The position numbers were made by a program, and so were the translations under genes. Source: Lachnospiraceae bacterium (GTDB lineage Bacteria; Bacillota; Clostridia; Lachnospirales; Lachnospiraceae). From it: a stretch of 64,000 nucleotides of DNA. Shown here piece after piece: positions 9,430-19,631 of the stretch. The DNA lies in NCBI GenBank assembly GCA_024681775.1, contig JAILAF010000031.1, positions 1 through 64,000 of the forward strand, in the 5' to 3' direction. The notes under the pieces are model-generated. The model was not told the origin of the DNA, searched no databases, and saw only the letters and a program-made list of their open reading frames with translations. Within the stretch, counting starts at the first letter, position 1. Every line of letters starts with the position of its first letter.

Positions 9430-10545
9430 ATGTTTTATTGTAAAAAATGTGTAATGCCTAATACTCGACCTGGAATTTCTTTTAATTCGGAAGGGGTATG
9501 CTCTGCTTGTCAGTCATATGAGAGAAGAAAAACCATCGATTGGGATGCTCGATGGAAGGAGTTTGAGGAGATATGTGATAAGTACCGTGGAATGAATGGG
9601 GATGGGCCTGATTGCGCAATTGCTGTATCAGGAGGAAAAGACTCGCACTATCAGGTTCATTTGATGAAGAATGTAATGCATATGAACCCTATACTGTTTT
9701 CTGTAGAAGATAACTTTCCTATGACAGAGGCAGGAAAACATAATCTAAAAAATATTTCCGAGGAATTCGGATGCCCGATCATCAGTTTGAAACCGGATAT
9801 CGAAGCCCAAAAAAAATTAATGCGATACATGTTTGAAACATATGGGAAACCCACGTGGTACATTGACAGATTGATCTACACATACCCTCTTCTTATGGCA
9901 GTTAAGTTTAATACGCCGCTTCTTGTTTATGGCGAAAACGTGAGTTATGAATACGGAGGGGCAGATGCCAAGGAGACATATTCAGCAAAAGAACAACTGT
10001 GCAATGGTGTGGCAATTGGGATAGATGAGAAAGAATTGATCGAGGGAGCAGGCGTTGATGTTCAGGACCTTTACTTGACCAGAGCTCCTCGGGAAGAGGA
10101 ACTGGCAGCGCTGGATCCAATCTATATATCATATTTTACGCAGTGGAACAGTTTCAAAAATTATGAATTTGCCAGAAAACACGGGTTCCATGATCTTTCG
10201 CACGAATGGAATCGGACGCATCACGTAGAGAACTTTGATCAAATCGATAGCCGGGCATATTTGGTTCATTCATGGATGAAATATCCGAAATTTGGTCATG
10301 CTTCTGCAACGGACTATGCTGCTCGAATGGTACGATACGGTTATATAACGCGAGATCAGGCAGTACAGATGGTGAGAGATCATGACGGAAATTTGGATCC
10401 GTTATGCGTCAGGGATTTTTGCGATTTTTGCGGATATTCCGAATCTGAATTCTGGCAGATTATTGATAGTCTTTACAATACGGAACTGTTTGAAAAAGAC
10501 AATTCCGGTAAATGGGTGCTAAAGAATCCGGTTTGGAATGAGTGA
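9430..10545 (+). CDS. N-acetyl sugar amidotransferase (WbpG/PseA/PtmG family)
   Basis: CKKCVMPNTRPGISFNSEGVCSACQSYE zinc-type Cys motif; AIAVSGGKDSHYQVHLMK PP-loop. Confidence 0.93.
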   Translation: MFYCKKCVMPNTRPGISFNSEGVCSACQSYERRKTIDWDARWKEFEEICDKYRGMNGDGPDCAIAVSGGKDSHYQVHLMKNVMHMNPILFSVEDNFPMTEAGKHNLKNISEEFGCPIISLKPDIEAQKKLMRYMFETYGKPTWYIDRLIYTYPLLMAVKFNTPLLVYGENVSYEYGGADAKETYSAKEQLCNGVAIGIDEKELIEGAGVDVQDLYLTRAPREEELAALDPIYISYFTQWNSFKNYEFARKHGFHDLSHEWNRTHHVENFDQIDSRAYLVHSWMKYPKFGHASATDYAARMVRYGYITRDQAVQMVRDHDGNLDPLCVRDFCDFCGYSESEFWQIIDSLYNTELFEKDNSGKWVLKNPVWNE

Positions 10546-10546
10546 A

Positions 10547-11692
10547 TCATATTGGCACAACGGAAAGAATATCTGAAAGTCGGTTTTTATAGGAATATTC
10601 TTTCAATATTTTTTCCCTTCCTTTTTCTGCCAGGGCAATCCGTTCGGTATCGTGGGACAGGTAATAGGAGGCTTTCTCTACAGCCTCCTCCAGGCTTGAA
10701 TAAAGAATTACTTCTTCCCCATCGATGAAATTTTCGGCCAATTCCGGTTGATAATTTGACATAAGCGCCCCGCCGCAAGCCATGATATCCAGGGAGCGTA
10801 AGGGAATTCCGGATAGAATGCTTCGCAAAGTGGGGCAAAGATTAATTTTGCTGTAACGGAAAACTGCGGGCATTTCTGTATGATATTTTACAGGGCCCAT
10901 ATATTTCACATGGGAAGAAAAAGGGTAGGGGTGATCGGAATAAAATTTTGTTTCGAATAAATCACCCAATGTGTCCAATAACGTTACTCGCTCTGCGTAG
11001 GTGATCTGCTTCTCCAGAGCGTATGCTAATCCCTTTTTTGTCAGTATTGTGCTGAACCCTTTTTCACGGAAGGATGTGTTGATTCGATCCATTAATTCTT
11101 GTGTCAGCATGGGTGTAATAAGGTCTGTTCCGTAGATTTCGAGCTGAACGTCGATAGCGCTTTGGAGATAGCCTTTTGTGTACTCGTCCATGGGTAAGAG
11201 TAGAGGCTCTAATGAGGTTTCATATAATCTGCCAACGAAGGCTACTTCTCCACCGAGCTTTCGATATCCTTCCGAGAAACGGATGGCAGAAATCCGTTCA
11301 GCATTTACTGCCAGAGGCATATGGAAAACAGTAGTGATTCCCTGCTTTTGATACCGGGTGACCTCTTCTCTGTCAAATAAAAAGATCCGATTTGTTTCCA
11401 ATGGGAAGTAGTGCTCCAGTTCTTCTGCCAATGGAGAGTCGCAACTCCAGGAAACATAAGGGATTTTAGCTTCATTTGCTACGATTGCAACAACGGGATA
11501 GAAGTTGACACTAAAGATCATATCAAAGGGCTCAGATGCCAGTTTTTTTTGAAATCGATCGTAAAAAAAGTCATCTTTGCATCGATTATCGAAATGATAG
11601 TAAACGGTGCGCACATAATGCCCCATAGTTTGCAGAGTATCTAATATATCGTTATACAGATAACTCCCCATATCATAGAATAGGATTCTCAT
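10547..11692 (-). CDS. DUF3880/CgeB-like glycosyltransferase
   Basis: FSVNFYPVVA, IPYVSWSCDSP, INLCPTLRSILSGIPLRSLDIMACGGALMSNYQPEL shared with paralogues at 31-37 kb; start MRILFYD at 11692. Confidence 0.8.
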   Translation of the reverse strand: MRILFYDMGSYLYNDILDTLQTMGHYVRTVYYHFDNRCKDDFFYDRFQKKLASEPFDMIFSVNFYPVVAIVANEAKIPYVSWSCDSPLAEELEHYFPLETNRIFLFDREEVTRYQKQGITTVFHMPLAVNAERISAIRFSEGYRKLGGEVAFVGRLYETSLEPLLLPMDEYTKGYLQSAIDVQLEIYGTDLITPMLTQELMDRINTSFREKGFSTILTKKGLAYALEKQITYAERVTLLDTLGDLFETKFYSDHPYPFSSHVKYMGPVKYHTEMPAVFRYSKINLCPTLRSILSGIPLRSLDIMACGGALMSNYQPELAENFIDGEEVILYSSLEEAVEKASYYLSHDTERIALAEKGREKILKEYSYKNRLSDILSVVPI

Positions 11693-11807
11693 AAGTACAC
11701 CCTTTCGTTGTTGACTTTGCAAATATTGTATCATAATCAAAATAAATGGAGAATTTTTTGGGATGTTTCTCTATTGAATATTTGCATTCCTTGGGAGAAA
11801 GCAAAGG

Positions 11808-13373
11808 ATGGATAAAACCCTCACAGAACTGAAAAAAGAGATAATGAAAAACCCTACGGCGATTTCGAATGAAGCAATCGCACTGATTAACACGATAGTG
11901 TCTGGATGGGAATCGCTTCTTCCAAGCGCAAGAGAGAGTATTTTTTCGTTTGTATCCGAACTGGCGGATGGTACATCGGCAGCCAATGGGTTGTTTTTGT
12001 ATTCTTGGTTGCTGGCGCTGGAAAATAAGCCGCAATACCTGATTAAGCTTCAAGATATAGGTATGCGAAGTGAAACACTCTCTATCGAGACTCGGTATTT
12101 TTGGCTGAGACAATGTGATGTCAAAATATTCAAATCTCCTCAAATTGCAACAAAAGAAACTAAGATCAATCAATGGAAATGGTTGAGAAAGCTGACAAAT
12201 GAATATGCTGAGATATTGGAGAATGAGTATGGGAGATCATTAAGGAAAATTCCATATAGCGAACGAAATTCTTCGTATGTTATCGTGTTGGCAAGTCAAA
12301 TTTTATCAAAACTGCATAGCCCTACGATGATAACGCTGGACAGATGCAAAACAATGATTGAAAGATGTAACAAGACGGTTTTGCTAATAAATGTCGCAGA
12401 TGGAATAACACAAGTAGGAAGTACCCAAATTTGGGGGAAGTTTATAGAGAGCTATGTGGAAGAGTATACGGAAGTCGATCGGTTGGAATGGGAAGGGTGT
12501 TCGATTCCATTTTTTCAATGCAACCCGGATATGCCGAATAGGGATGTGATTGATTATTTGCTGGGATTTATTGCCCAGCGTCCTCCTGCATTTGTTGTGA
12601 GCATTGGTGGAGGGGATCTTTTCACGGGATTAGTTAATCGCTTGGTTCCGGTGCTCACGGTTGGCATGTCTGCATCAATCCCTGGCGATGATACTGATTA
12701 TGTTTCAATTCCCGGTGAATTGAGCGATGAGGATAAAGCGGTTGTAAATGCGTTGCACATAGATGAAAACAAAATATTGCGTAGCCTGTTTACCTATTCC
12801 ATACAAAAGAAATGCGGGGAATATAAAAGAAAAAACTATGGACTGTATGAAGATGATCAGGTGCTGGCGGTAGTAGGGAATCGGCTAAATGAAGAACTAA
12901 CGGATGAATTTTGGAAAGTGATGGAGCAGATTCAGGATCCTTTTACTAAGATTTTTCTGATTGGTGAGTATTCGGATGAGTGCTTGAAGGATCTGGAGCT
13001 CCGGTATCCTTTACTTGCCGGAAGAGTAATAAATGGGGGATATGCGAATGATCTGAGAGGGGTTTTGAAAATATGCGATTTATTTGTCAATCCCAGGAGA
13101 TCGGGGGGAGGAACCTCCGCAGTTATTTCTTTGGATGCGGGGGTTCCGGTTATAACATTGCGCTATGGTGATGTTTATTATGTCGCCGGAGATGATTTCG
13201 CAGCAGAGGCAATTGAGGATTATCCCGAAATAATCGAGCAATATCGGAATGATTTGGCGTATGTGAAGAGCCAGAAGGAAAAAGCTTTGAAGCGAGCAAG
13301 TATTCTTCAAGATACAGAAGGGGAATTTTGTAAACTTATCGCTTCCTTGGAAATACATATATCAGGAGAATAA
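11808..13373 (+). CDS. Large GT-B glycosyltransferase-like protein
   Basis: 521 aa; C-terminal VNPRRSGGGTSAVISLDAGVPVITLRYGDVYY resembles the nucleotide-sugar site of GT-B enzymes. Confidence 0.6.
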   Translation: MDKTLTELKKEIMKNPTAISNEAIALINTIVSGWESLLPSARESIFSFVSELADGTSAANGLFLYSWLLALENKPQYLIKLQDIGMRSETLSIETRYFWLRQCDVKIFKSPQIATKETKINQWKWLRKLTNEYAEILENEYGRSLRKIPYSERNSSYVIVLASQILSKLHSPTMITLDRCKTMIERCNKTVLLINVADGITQVGSTQIWGKFIESYVEEYTEVDRLEWEGCSIPFFQCNPDMPNRDVIDYLLGFIAQRPPAFVVSIGGGDLFTGLVNRLVPVLTVGMSASIPGDDTDYVSIPGELSDEDKAVVNALHIDENKILRSLFTYSIQKKCGEYKRKNYGLYEDDQVLAVVGNRLNEELTDEFWKVMEQIQDPFTKIFLIGEYSDECLKDLELRYPLLAGRVINGGYANDLRGVLKICDLFVNPRRSGGGTSAVISLDAGVPVITLRYGDVYYVAGDDFAAEAIEDYPEIIEQYRNDLAYVKSQKEKALKRASILQDTEGEFCKLIASLEIHISGE

Positions 13374-13377
13374 TCAG

Positions 13378-13851
13378 GTGAAGATTGCATTTGTGGCATC
13401 TGAAACAAGCAGTTTGGCATATGCCCAAGAAAAGATATGTAGAATTGTAAACGAAAGCTTCCCTAACGCAGAAATTGCTTTTTTTCTTCGGAAAGACCAA
13501 ACGGATAATTTGAATGAAATTAAGGAATTTGCCCCGGAGCTTATGGTTACATGGAATCTCGAAGGATTTGAAATGTGTACGATTATGGATGCTATTGCTT
13601 ATAATCTTCTGCATTGCAGGCAGCTGCATCTTCTTCCCGGTACCGGTTGGGATACAGAAGAAAACCGAAAAATATTACGCAAGCAATTGAGTCTGACTAT
13701 GTTTTTCTACTGCGGCGATGAGGAGCAGAAAAGACGTTTGACAGAGATTAATCCGGATGTACCATTTTTGGAGATAAACCCATCACTTATGGCGGAAGAG
13801 GGGGTGTGGGAGACTCTGCCGAAAATGATAAGTTCTGTGATGGAGAACTGA
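13378..13851 (+). CDS. Small hypothetical protein, possibly a GT N-domain-like fold
   Basis: 157 aa, GTG start, 4 nt after the preceding ORF; no strong motif. Confidence 0.6.
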   Translation: MKIAFVASETSSLAYAQEKICRIVNESFPNAEIAFFLRKDQTDNLNEIKEFAPELMVTWNLEGFEMCTIMDAIAYNLLHCRQLHLLPGTGWDTEENRKILRKQLSLTMFFYCGDEEQKRRLTEINPDVPFLEINPSLMAEEGVWETLPKMISSVMEN

Positions 13852-13897
13852 CAGTTTGTGGAGCCTGGCTTGTGGGAAAAATAGTCGATAGAACGGA

Positions 13898-15022
13898 ATG
13901 AAAACTATGGGAAAACAAATCAATGTTACTCGTTCATCAATGCCTCCTTATGAAGAATTCATTGAGGCCATAAAGCCCCTATGGGAAAGTCACTGGCTCA
14001 CCAATATGGGGAAATATCATAATGAACTTCAGGAACGATTGAAGGAATATCTTGGAGTGGAAGGCCTCTCGCTGTTGGTCAATGGACATATGGGGCTTGA
14101 GTTGGGACTGCAGGCCTTTGGTTTTCCGGAAGGCGGAGAGGTCATAACGACTCCTTTTACATTTATTTCGACAACACATGCCATAGTGCGAAATAAATTA
14201 AGACCGGTATTCTGTGATGTGAAGCCGAAAGACGGGACTATTGATGAAACAAAAATTGAAGAGCTGATCACAGAAAAAACTGTAGCGATTCTGCCCGTTC
14301 ATGTATACGGAAACCTGTGTAATACGGAAGCAATAGAAAGAATTGCCAGAGATTATAATCTTAAAGTTATTTATGATGCCGCGCATGCATTTGGTGAAAG
14401 TGTTAACGGGCGAGGCATCGGAAGCTTTGGCGATGCTTCCGTGTTCAGCTTTCACGCAACCAAAGTATTCAATACCATCGAGGGCGGGGCGGTTGCATTT
14501 CATGAGCACCAGATCTATGAAAAACTGTACAATCTGAAGAATTTTGGAATCAGAGGAGAGTCTCTGGTCACTGAAGTGGGCGCAAATGCAAAAATGAATG
14601 AAGTCTGCGCAATTATGGGGCTTTGTAACCTTGAGCATTTGGAAGATGCCATTGCATCGAGAAAAAAAGTATTTGACACGTATGTCGCAGAGCTGGCGGA
14701 CGTTGAAGGAATTGATATTTTTAGAATTGTTAAGGACGGAGAAGTGAACAATTATGCTTACTTCCCGATTCTCGTTAATGATCCATATCCTCTCAGTCGA
14801 GACGAATTATATCTTTCGATGCATGAAAAGGATATTTTTCCCCGCAAGTATTTTTATCCGATCACATCCGATCAGAATTGCTTTAGAAATAAATATAAAA
14901 ATCTAAATCTTTCTGTCGCAAGGGAACTGTCGGAGCATGTTCTTACGTTACCAATCTATGAGGGACTTATGGAAGAAGACCAGAGAAGAGTAATAAATTC
15001 TATCAAAACTACGGGCAAATAA
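13898..15022 (+). CDS. DegT/DnrJ/EryC1/StrS-family sugar aminotransferase
   Basis: TTPFTFISTTHAI, YDAAHAFGESVNGRGIGSFGDASVFSFHATKVFNTIEGGA PLP-site motif. Confidence 0.93.
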   Translation: MKTMGKQINVTRSSMPPYEEFIEAIKPLWESHWLTNMGKYHNELQERLKEYLGVEGLSLLVNGHMGLELGLQAFGFPEGGEVITTPFTFISTTHAIVRNKLRPVFCDVKPKDGTIDETKIEELITEKTVAILPVHVYGNLCNTEAIERIARDYNLKVIYDAAHAFGESVNGRGIGSFGDASVFSFHATKVFNTIEGGAVAFHEHQIYEKLYNLKNFGIRGESLVTEVGANAKMNEVCAIMGLCNLEHLEDAIASRKKVFDTYVAELADVEGIDIFRIVKDGEVNNYAYFPILVNDPYPLSRDELYLSMHEKDIFPRKYFYPITSDQNCFRNKYKNLNLSVARELSEHVLTLPIYEGLMEEDQRRVINSIKTTGK

Positions 15023-15043
15023 TTAAGCAAAGAGGGGATAAGA

Positions 15044-16972
15044 ATGTGTGCTATTTGTGGGTTCTTTAGCTTTAGCGGACCGATGTATGGCGAATATGAA
15101 AAAGTAAGGGAATCAATGCGTTCCATGTTGCATCGTGGACCGGATGATCAAGGGGCGGTATCGATAAATGTTGATAACGGTATTTATGGCATTAATCTGG
15201 AGCAGAGTGATTATCCAGAAAAATGTGATGGCATTTTTGGGTTTAACAGATTGAGTATAAAGGATTTAAGCTCTGAAGGGCACCAGCCGATGGTGTCTGA
15301 CGACAATAATGTCGCACTGATATTTAATGGTGAAATCTATAATGATAGCGAGATAAGAGATGAGTTGCTAAAAGCAGGCTGGGTGTTCAGAGGACATTCA
15401 GATACTGAGGTGTTGCTCAAATGCTATTTGGAGTACGGATTCGATGTGACTGTCAGAAAACTGAACGGTATGTTTGGGTTCGCAATTGTAGACCTTCGTT
15501 TAAATCGGCTTTTTATTTCCAGGGATAGATTTGGTATCAAACCAATATATTACTGTATTCAAAAAGGGATGATTTCTTTTGCCTCGGAGTTGAAAGGACT
15601 CATCCCTTTTTCGAATGTTACTCGAGAAATAGATATAGATGCTTATAACTCGAGAATAATGTTTTCAAGACTAAGTGACAGAGTGTTGTTAAAAAATGTT
15701 CAAATGCTCGACCCTGGGTGTTTTTTATGTGCTTCCTTTGATGGAGTTATCAATCAAGGAAAATATTGGGATATCGATAAATACATCAGAGTAAACGACA
15801 GATTTAATAATATTGAAGAGGCAATAGATGAATTAGATGTTCTTCTTGAAAATGCTGTAAGACGACAAATCGTATCAGATGTTCCTGTGGGGTGCCAGGT
15901 TTCGGGTGGTATTGATTCAACCTTGATTTGCTATTATGCAAATAAAACAGGTGGACAAACTATCAAGGACGGGATTTCGATAGTAGACAGTAGCAAAACA
16001 GGGAAAAATGAAGAATACTATATCGATCAAGTTGGCGAAAGGCTGGAGTTAAATATTCATAAACATTGGATGGATGAGGATTTTTTCTTAAAAAATTTTC
16101 AATATGCATCCTGGTGTAATGATGCTCCACTATATCAACCATATTTTGTTTCTTTCTATTTGCTAGCAAAAGAAGCAAAAAAATATGTGACTGTTCTAAT
16201 GAGTGGAGAGGGAAGCGATGAAACAGCCGGAGGGTATGGAAGATTTTCTGCCGGATTGTTCTTCCCCTTTATACAAAAAAATATTGAGGTTTCCAGTACG
16301 ATAAAGAAATATGACAGTTTCGCGGAATATGAGATCATGTCAGATTCCACAATCACGGGTTTTTGTACGAAGGGATATCGGGGGGCTAATGATTTAATAG
16401 CAACAGAAGTAGACAGGTTTAACAGACTTAGCGGTTCTGATTTCACAAAGCAACTGAAATATGAGACTCTTTATCGCCTCCCTGAAGCTTGCCTTCGGCA
16501 GGACAAAATGACTATGGCTGCAACGATAGAAAATCGTGTGCCACTGCTGGACAATGAGGTTGTGGATTTCGTTATGACGTTGCCGGAAAGTTACTTAATC
16601 CGGTTCGCCGATACATCACCATGTAATCTTGGACCAAACCCTTTCAGATGGGTTGAGGGAAAATACATATATAAGGAACTGCTGAAAAGAAAGTTCGGGC
16701 ATGAATTTGTATATCGAAAAAAAGGCATTATGGTCTTCGATGAAAAGAAAATACTAAGTGGAGATGGATTCAAAAATTTATATTTTGAGATCATTTATCC
16801 ATCAATGCGGGATAGAGATATGGTTGATTATATATATATCAATAATCTCTATGAAAGAATAGATTCGCTTAGTAAAAATGAGGTTAACCTTTTTTGGAGA
16901 TGTATAGGCCTTGAACTATGGACGATGCAGTTTATAGATGGAAAATACATCCCAACATCTATACCTCAATAA
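15044..16972 (+). CDS. Asparagine synthase (glutamine-hydrolysing)-like amidotransferase
   Basis: MCAICGFFSF (Cys2 nucleophile), MLHRGPDDQG, GCQVSGGIDSTL PP-loop. Confidence 0.94.
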   Translation: MCAICGFFSFSGPMYGEYEKVRESMRSMLHRGPDDQGAVSINVDNGIYGINLEQSDYPEKCDGIFGFNRLSIKDLSSEGHQPMVSDDNNVALIFNGEIYNDSEIRDELLKAGWVFRGHSDTEVLLKCYLEYGFDVTVRKLNGMFGFAIVDLRLNRLFISRDRFGIKPIYYCIQKGMISFASELKGLIPFSNVTREIDIDAYNSRIMFSRLSDRVLLKNVQMLDPGCFLCASFDGVINQGKYWDIDKYIRVNDRFNNIEEAIDELDVLLENAVRRQIVSDVPVGCQVSGGIDSTLICYYANKTGGQTIKDGISIVDSSKTGKNEEYYIDQVGERLELNIHKHWMDEDFFLKNFQYASWCNDAPLYQPYFVSFYLLAKEAKKYVTVLMSGEGSDETAGGYGRFSAGLFFPFIQKNIEVSSTIKKYDSFAEYEIMSDSTITGFCTKGYRGANDLIATEVDRFNRLSGSDFTKQLKYETLYRLPEACLRQDKMTMAATIENRVPLLDNEVVDFVMTLPESYLIRFADTSPCNLGPNPFRWVEGKYIYKELLKRKFGHEFVYRKKGIMVFDEKKILSGDGFKNLYFEIIYPSMRDRDMVDYIYINNLYERIDSLSKNEVNLFWRCIGLELWTMQFIDGKYIPTSIPQ

Positions 16973-17036
16973 CATATGGAAGAGCAATCCGAATATAGAT
17001 TTCATGAACTAAAATAATTATAGAGAGATCAAAGGA

Positions 17037-18254
17037 ATGAAAAAAGCGTTAGTACTTGCCGGAGGGTTACCGCAAATCGAACTGATAAATGAGCTAAAGC
17101 AACGAGGGTATTATACCATATTGGCTGATTATTCAGTGAGACCGCTTGCAGAAAAGTATGCTGACAAGTTTTACAGAGAGAGCACGCTGGACATACCCAA
17201 AATTACAGAAATAGCTCTGGAAGAAAAGGCGGATATGATTATTTCCTGTTGTACAGATCAAGCCCTTTCTACTGTTGCCGTGGTGGCCGATAAACTGGGA
17301 TTGCCATGTTATATTGACGAACAAACCGGTTGGAACGTCACAAATAAAAGAGAGATGAAACGCATTTTTAAAGAAAATGGTATTCCGACTGCCCCGTTTG
17401 TTATTACAGATACTGAAGACGTAAATGTTGAAATGAAATATCCGTTGGTTGTAAAACCCGTAGATTGCAACAGCTCTAAAGGGGTTGTAAAGGTCTATAG
17501 GGCAGAAGAGTTAAAAGAAGCAATAAAAGGTAGCTTAGCCTATAGCAGGGATAACAAGGCGATTATTGAGGAGTTTGTAGATGGAGAAGAGATATCTGTA
17601 GACGCTTTTGTTACAGATGGAAAGGTAGAAATTCTATGTACATCCTGTAGCGAAAAAATAAATAATGACAGGGGCTTTGTCATATGGAAAGGGATATCAC
17701 CGGCTACGGACGATGCAAATATAATACATAAAATTTATAGTATTATATGTAAAATAGTTGATGCGTTTAAGTTGAATAATTGTCCCATGCTTGTACAAAT
17801 GATAAAGCATGGAGAGGAATTGAGTGTAATCGAGTTCAGCGCCAGAACAGGGGGGTGTCTAAAGTACAGAATGATTGAAAAGGCATGTGGCTTCGATGTT
17901 ATTAAAGCTACGGTTGACCTTTTTGAAAGCAGAAAGGTAAACATCAATCTGATTGAGCAGAAAAAAATGATATCGGATGAGTTTCTTTATTGCAATGCCG
18001 GAGTGTTTGACCATATTGAAGGAGCAGACATCTGTAAAAAAAATGGATGGATCACTGAATTCTACGAGTTAAAAAGAAAAGGAACAGAATTTCATCATGT
18101 AGGGTGTAGCGGGGATAGGGTGGCTGCAATATTGATAGAGGCCGAGAATTATGATGAGTATGTGGATAAACATAATAAGGTGGCAGCATCGCTAAAAGTA
18201 ATCGATGTTTCGGGAAACGATATCATGAGACACGATCTTTATCCTGTTTTATAA
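17037..18254 (+). CDS. ATP-grasp family ligase
   Basis: KKALVLAGGLPQIELINELKQRGY; YPLVVKPVDCNSSKGVVKV; IEEFVDGEEISVDAFV. Confidence 0.9.
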   Translation: MKKALVLAGGLPQIELINELKQRGYYTILADYSVRPLAEKYADKFYRESTLDIPKITEIALEEKADMIISCCTDQALSTVAVVADKLGLPCYIDEQTGWNVTNKREMKRIFKENGIPTAPFVITDTEDVNVEMKYPLVVKPVDCNSSKGVVKVYRAEELKEAIKGSLAYSRDNKAIIEEFVDGEEISVDAFVTDGKVEILCTSCSEKINNDRGFVIWKGISPATDDANIIHKIYSIICKIVDAFKLNNCPMLVQMIKHGEELSVIEFSARTGGCLKYRMIEKACGFDVIKATVDLFESRKVNINLIEQKKMISDEFLYCNAGVFDHIEGADICKKNGWITEFYELKRKGTEFHHVGCSGDRVAAILIEAENYDEYVDKHNKVAASLKVIDVSGNDIMRHDLYPVL

Positions 18255-18265
18255 AGGGAATTGTT

Positions 18266-19618
18266 ATGTCAAATGTAGCTAAGGATTTTGTAAAGGAAAT
18301 AGATCAAGTATTTAACAACGATTTACCTCTTAGAGTTAAAAGCAGGGCGAAGTATGCTTTTTTGGATTATATTTGCGTGACTTTGGCCGGAGCGGAATAT
18401 AACAGATCCAAACTGGAAAAATACCTGGCACTGTCAGATGGTGAAGAGGCAAGATATTGCATTATAGGCATAGAAAGCAAAGCATCTCTGAAAGATGCGG
18501 TGTTTTTAAATGGATTAAGTGCGCACTCGCTTGATTATGATGATGGAACAAATGCAGGAATTATTCATTTGGGTTCTCCGATTTTTTCCGTTTTACTCGG
18601 GATTGCGGAAAAATACGATATCGGTTTGGATAGATTTTATCGCGCTGTAGTGGCAGGATATGAAGCGTCGTTCTCTATGGCATATGCTATGCAGCCGATT
18701 CACAAAAAAAAGGGGTATCACGCAACTGGAACCTGTGGAATTATCGGGGCTACATTGGCAATATGTTATGCGTTGAATTACACTGAAAAGGAAAAATTTA
18801 ATGCGTTCAGTACGGCGTGCATCTCAGCTTCAGGAATGCTTAAGGTACTAGATGAGAGTTCGGAGCTTAAGCCATACAATGTGGCAAAGACAGCTCTTAT
18901 GGCACTAGTGTCTGCACAGATGGCAAAAGCTGGATTTGAAGGACCGGAAGATCCCTTGGGCGGAGCAAGAGGGTATTTCGCCATGATGACAGGAAATAAG
19001 GATTTAATACCAACAAAGCCATGCCTTGACAGTATTTCTGCTATTGAACGAGCATACATAAAGCCATATGCTGCGTGTAGATACTGCCATCCGTCTATCG
19101 AATGTTCAATAAAAATCAGGCAACAGTTGCTGGAAAAAGAAGAAATTAGGAGCATTAACAGAATAGAAGTAAGGACATATTCTTTGGCAATAAATGGTCA
19201 CGATCATATACACATAACAAATGCCTCATCTGCAAAGATGAGCATTCCTTATAGTGTATGTGTTGCACTGCTTTTTGGAAAAGCAGGTTTAGGTGAATAT
19301 AGTGACAAACTGATTGATAATACAGAAATTAATGAGTTGATAAAGAAAGTGGAAGTTATTGCAGATGACGAGATGGATGCACACTTTCCCGAAAAACAGA
19401 TAGCCTCTGTAAGAGTGCTGACGCGAAATGAGATATATGAAGAATCGGTGGAGTATCCGAAAGGAGAAATGCAAAACCCTTTTTCTGAGGATGAGTTTGA
19501 ACATAGATTTTTTGAAATGTGCAGATATGCAGGCAAATCTGAGGAAGTAATTGCTCTTCTGTATGATGCAGTGTTGGCTGAAAACAAGAGTGTAAAAGAA
19601 ATAGTGAGTATCCTATAA
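18266..19618 (+). CDS. MmgE/PrpD family protein (2-methylcitrate dehydratase-like)
   Basis: LDYICVTLAGAEYNRS; NGLSAHSLDYDDGTNAGIIHLGSPIF; PYAACRYCHPSIECSI. Confidence 0.88.
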   Translation: MSNVAKDFVKEIDQVFNNDLPLRVKSRAKYAFLDYICVTLAGAEYNRSKLEKYLALSDGEEARYCIIGIESKASLKDAVFLNGLSAHSLDYDDGTNAGIIHLGSPIFSVLLGIAEKYDIGLDRFYRAVVAGYEASFSMAYAMQPIHKKKGYHATGTCGIIGATLAICYALNYTEKEKFNAFSTACISASGMLKVLDESSELKPYNVAKTALMALVSAQMAKAGFEGPEDPLGGARGYFAMMTGNKDLIPTKPCLDSISAIERAYIKPYAACRYCHPSIECSIKIRQQLLEKEEIRSINRIEVRTYSLAINGHDHIHITNASSAKMSIPYSVCVALLFGKAGLGEYSDKLIDNTEINELIKKVEVIADDEMDAHFPEKQIASVRVLTRNEIYEESVEYPKGEMQNPFSEDEFEHRFFEMCRYAGKSEEVIALLYDAVLAENKSVKEIVSIL

Positions 19619-19631
19619 GTGAGGTGTTTGA

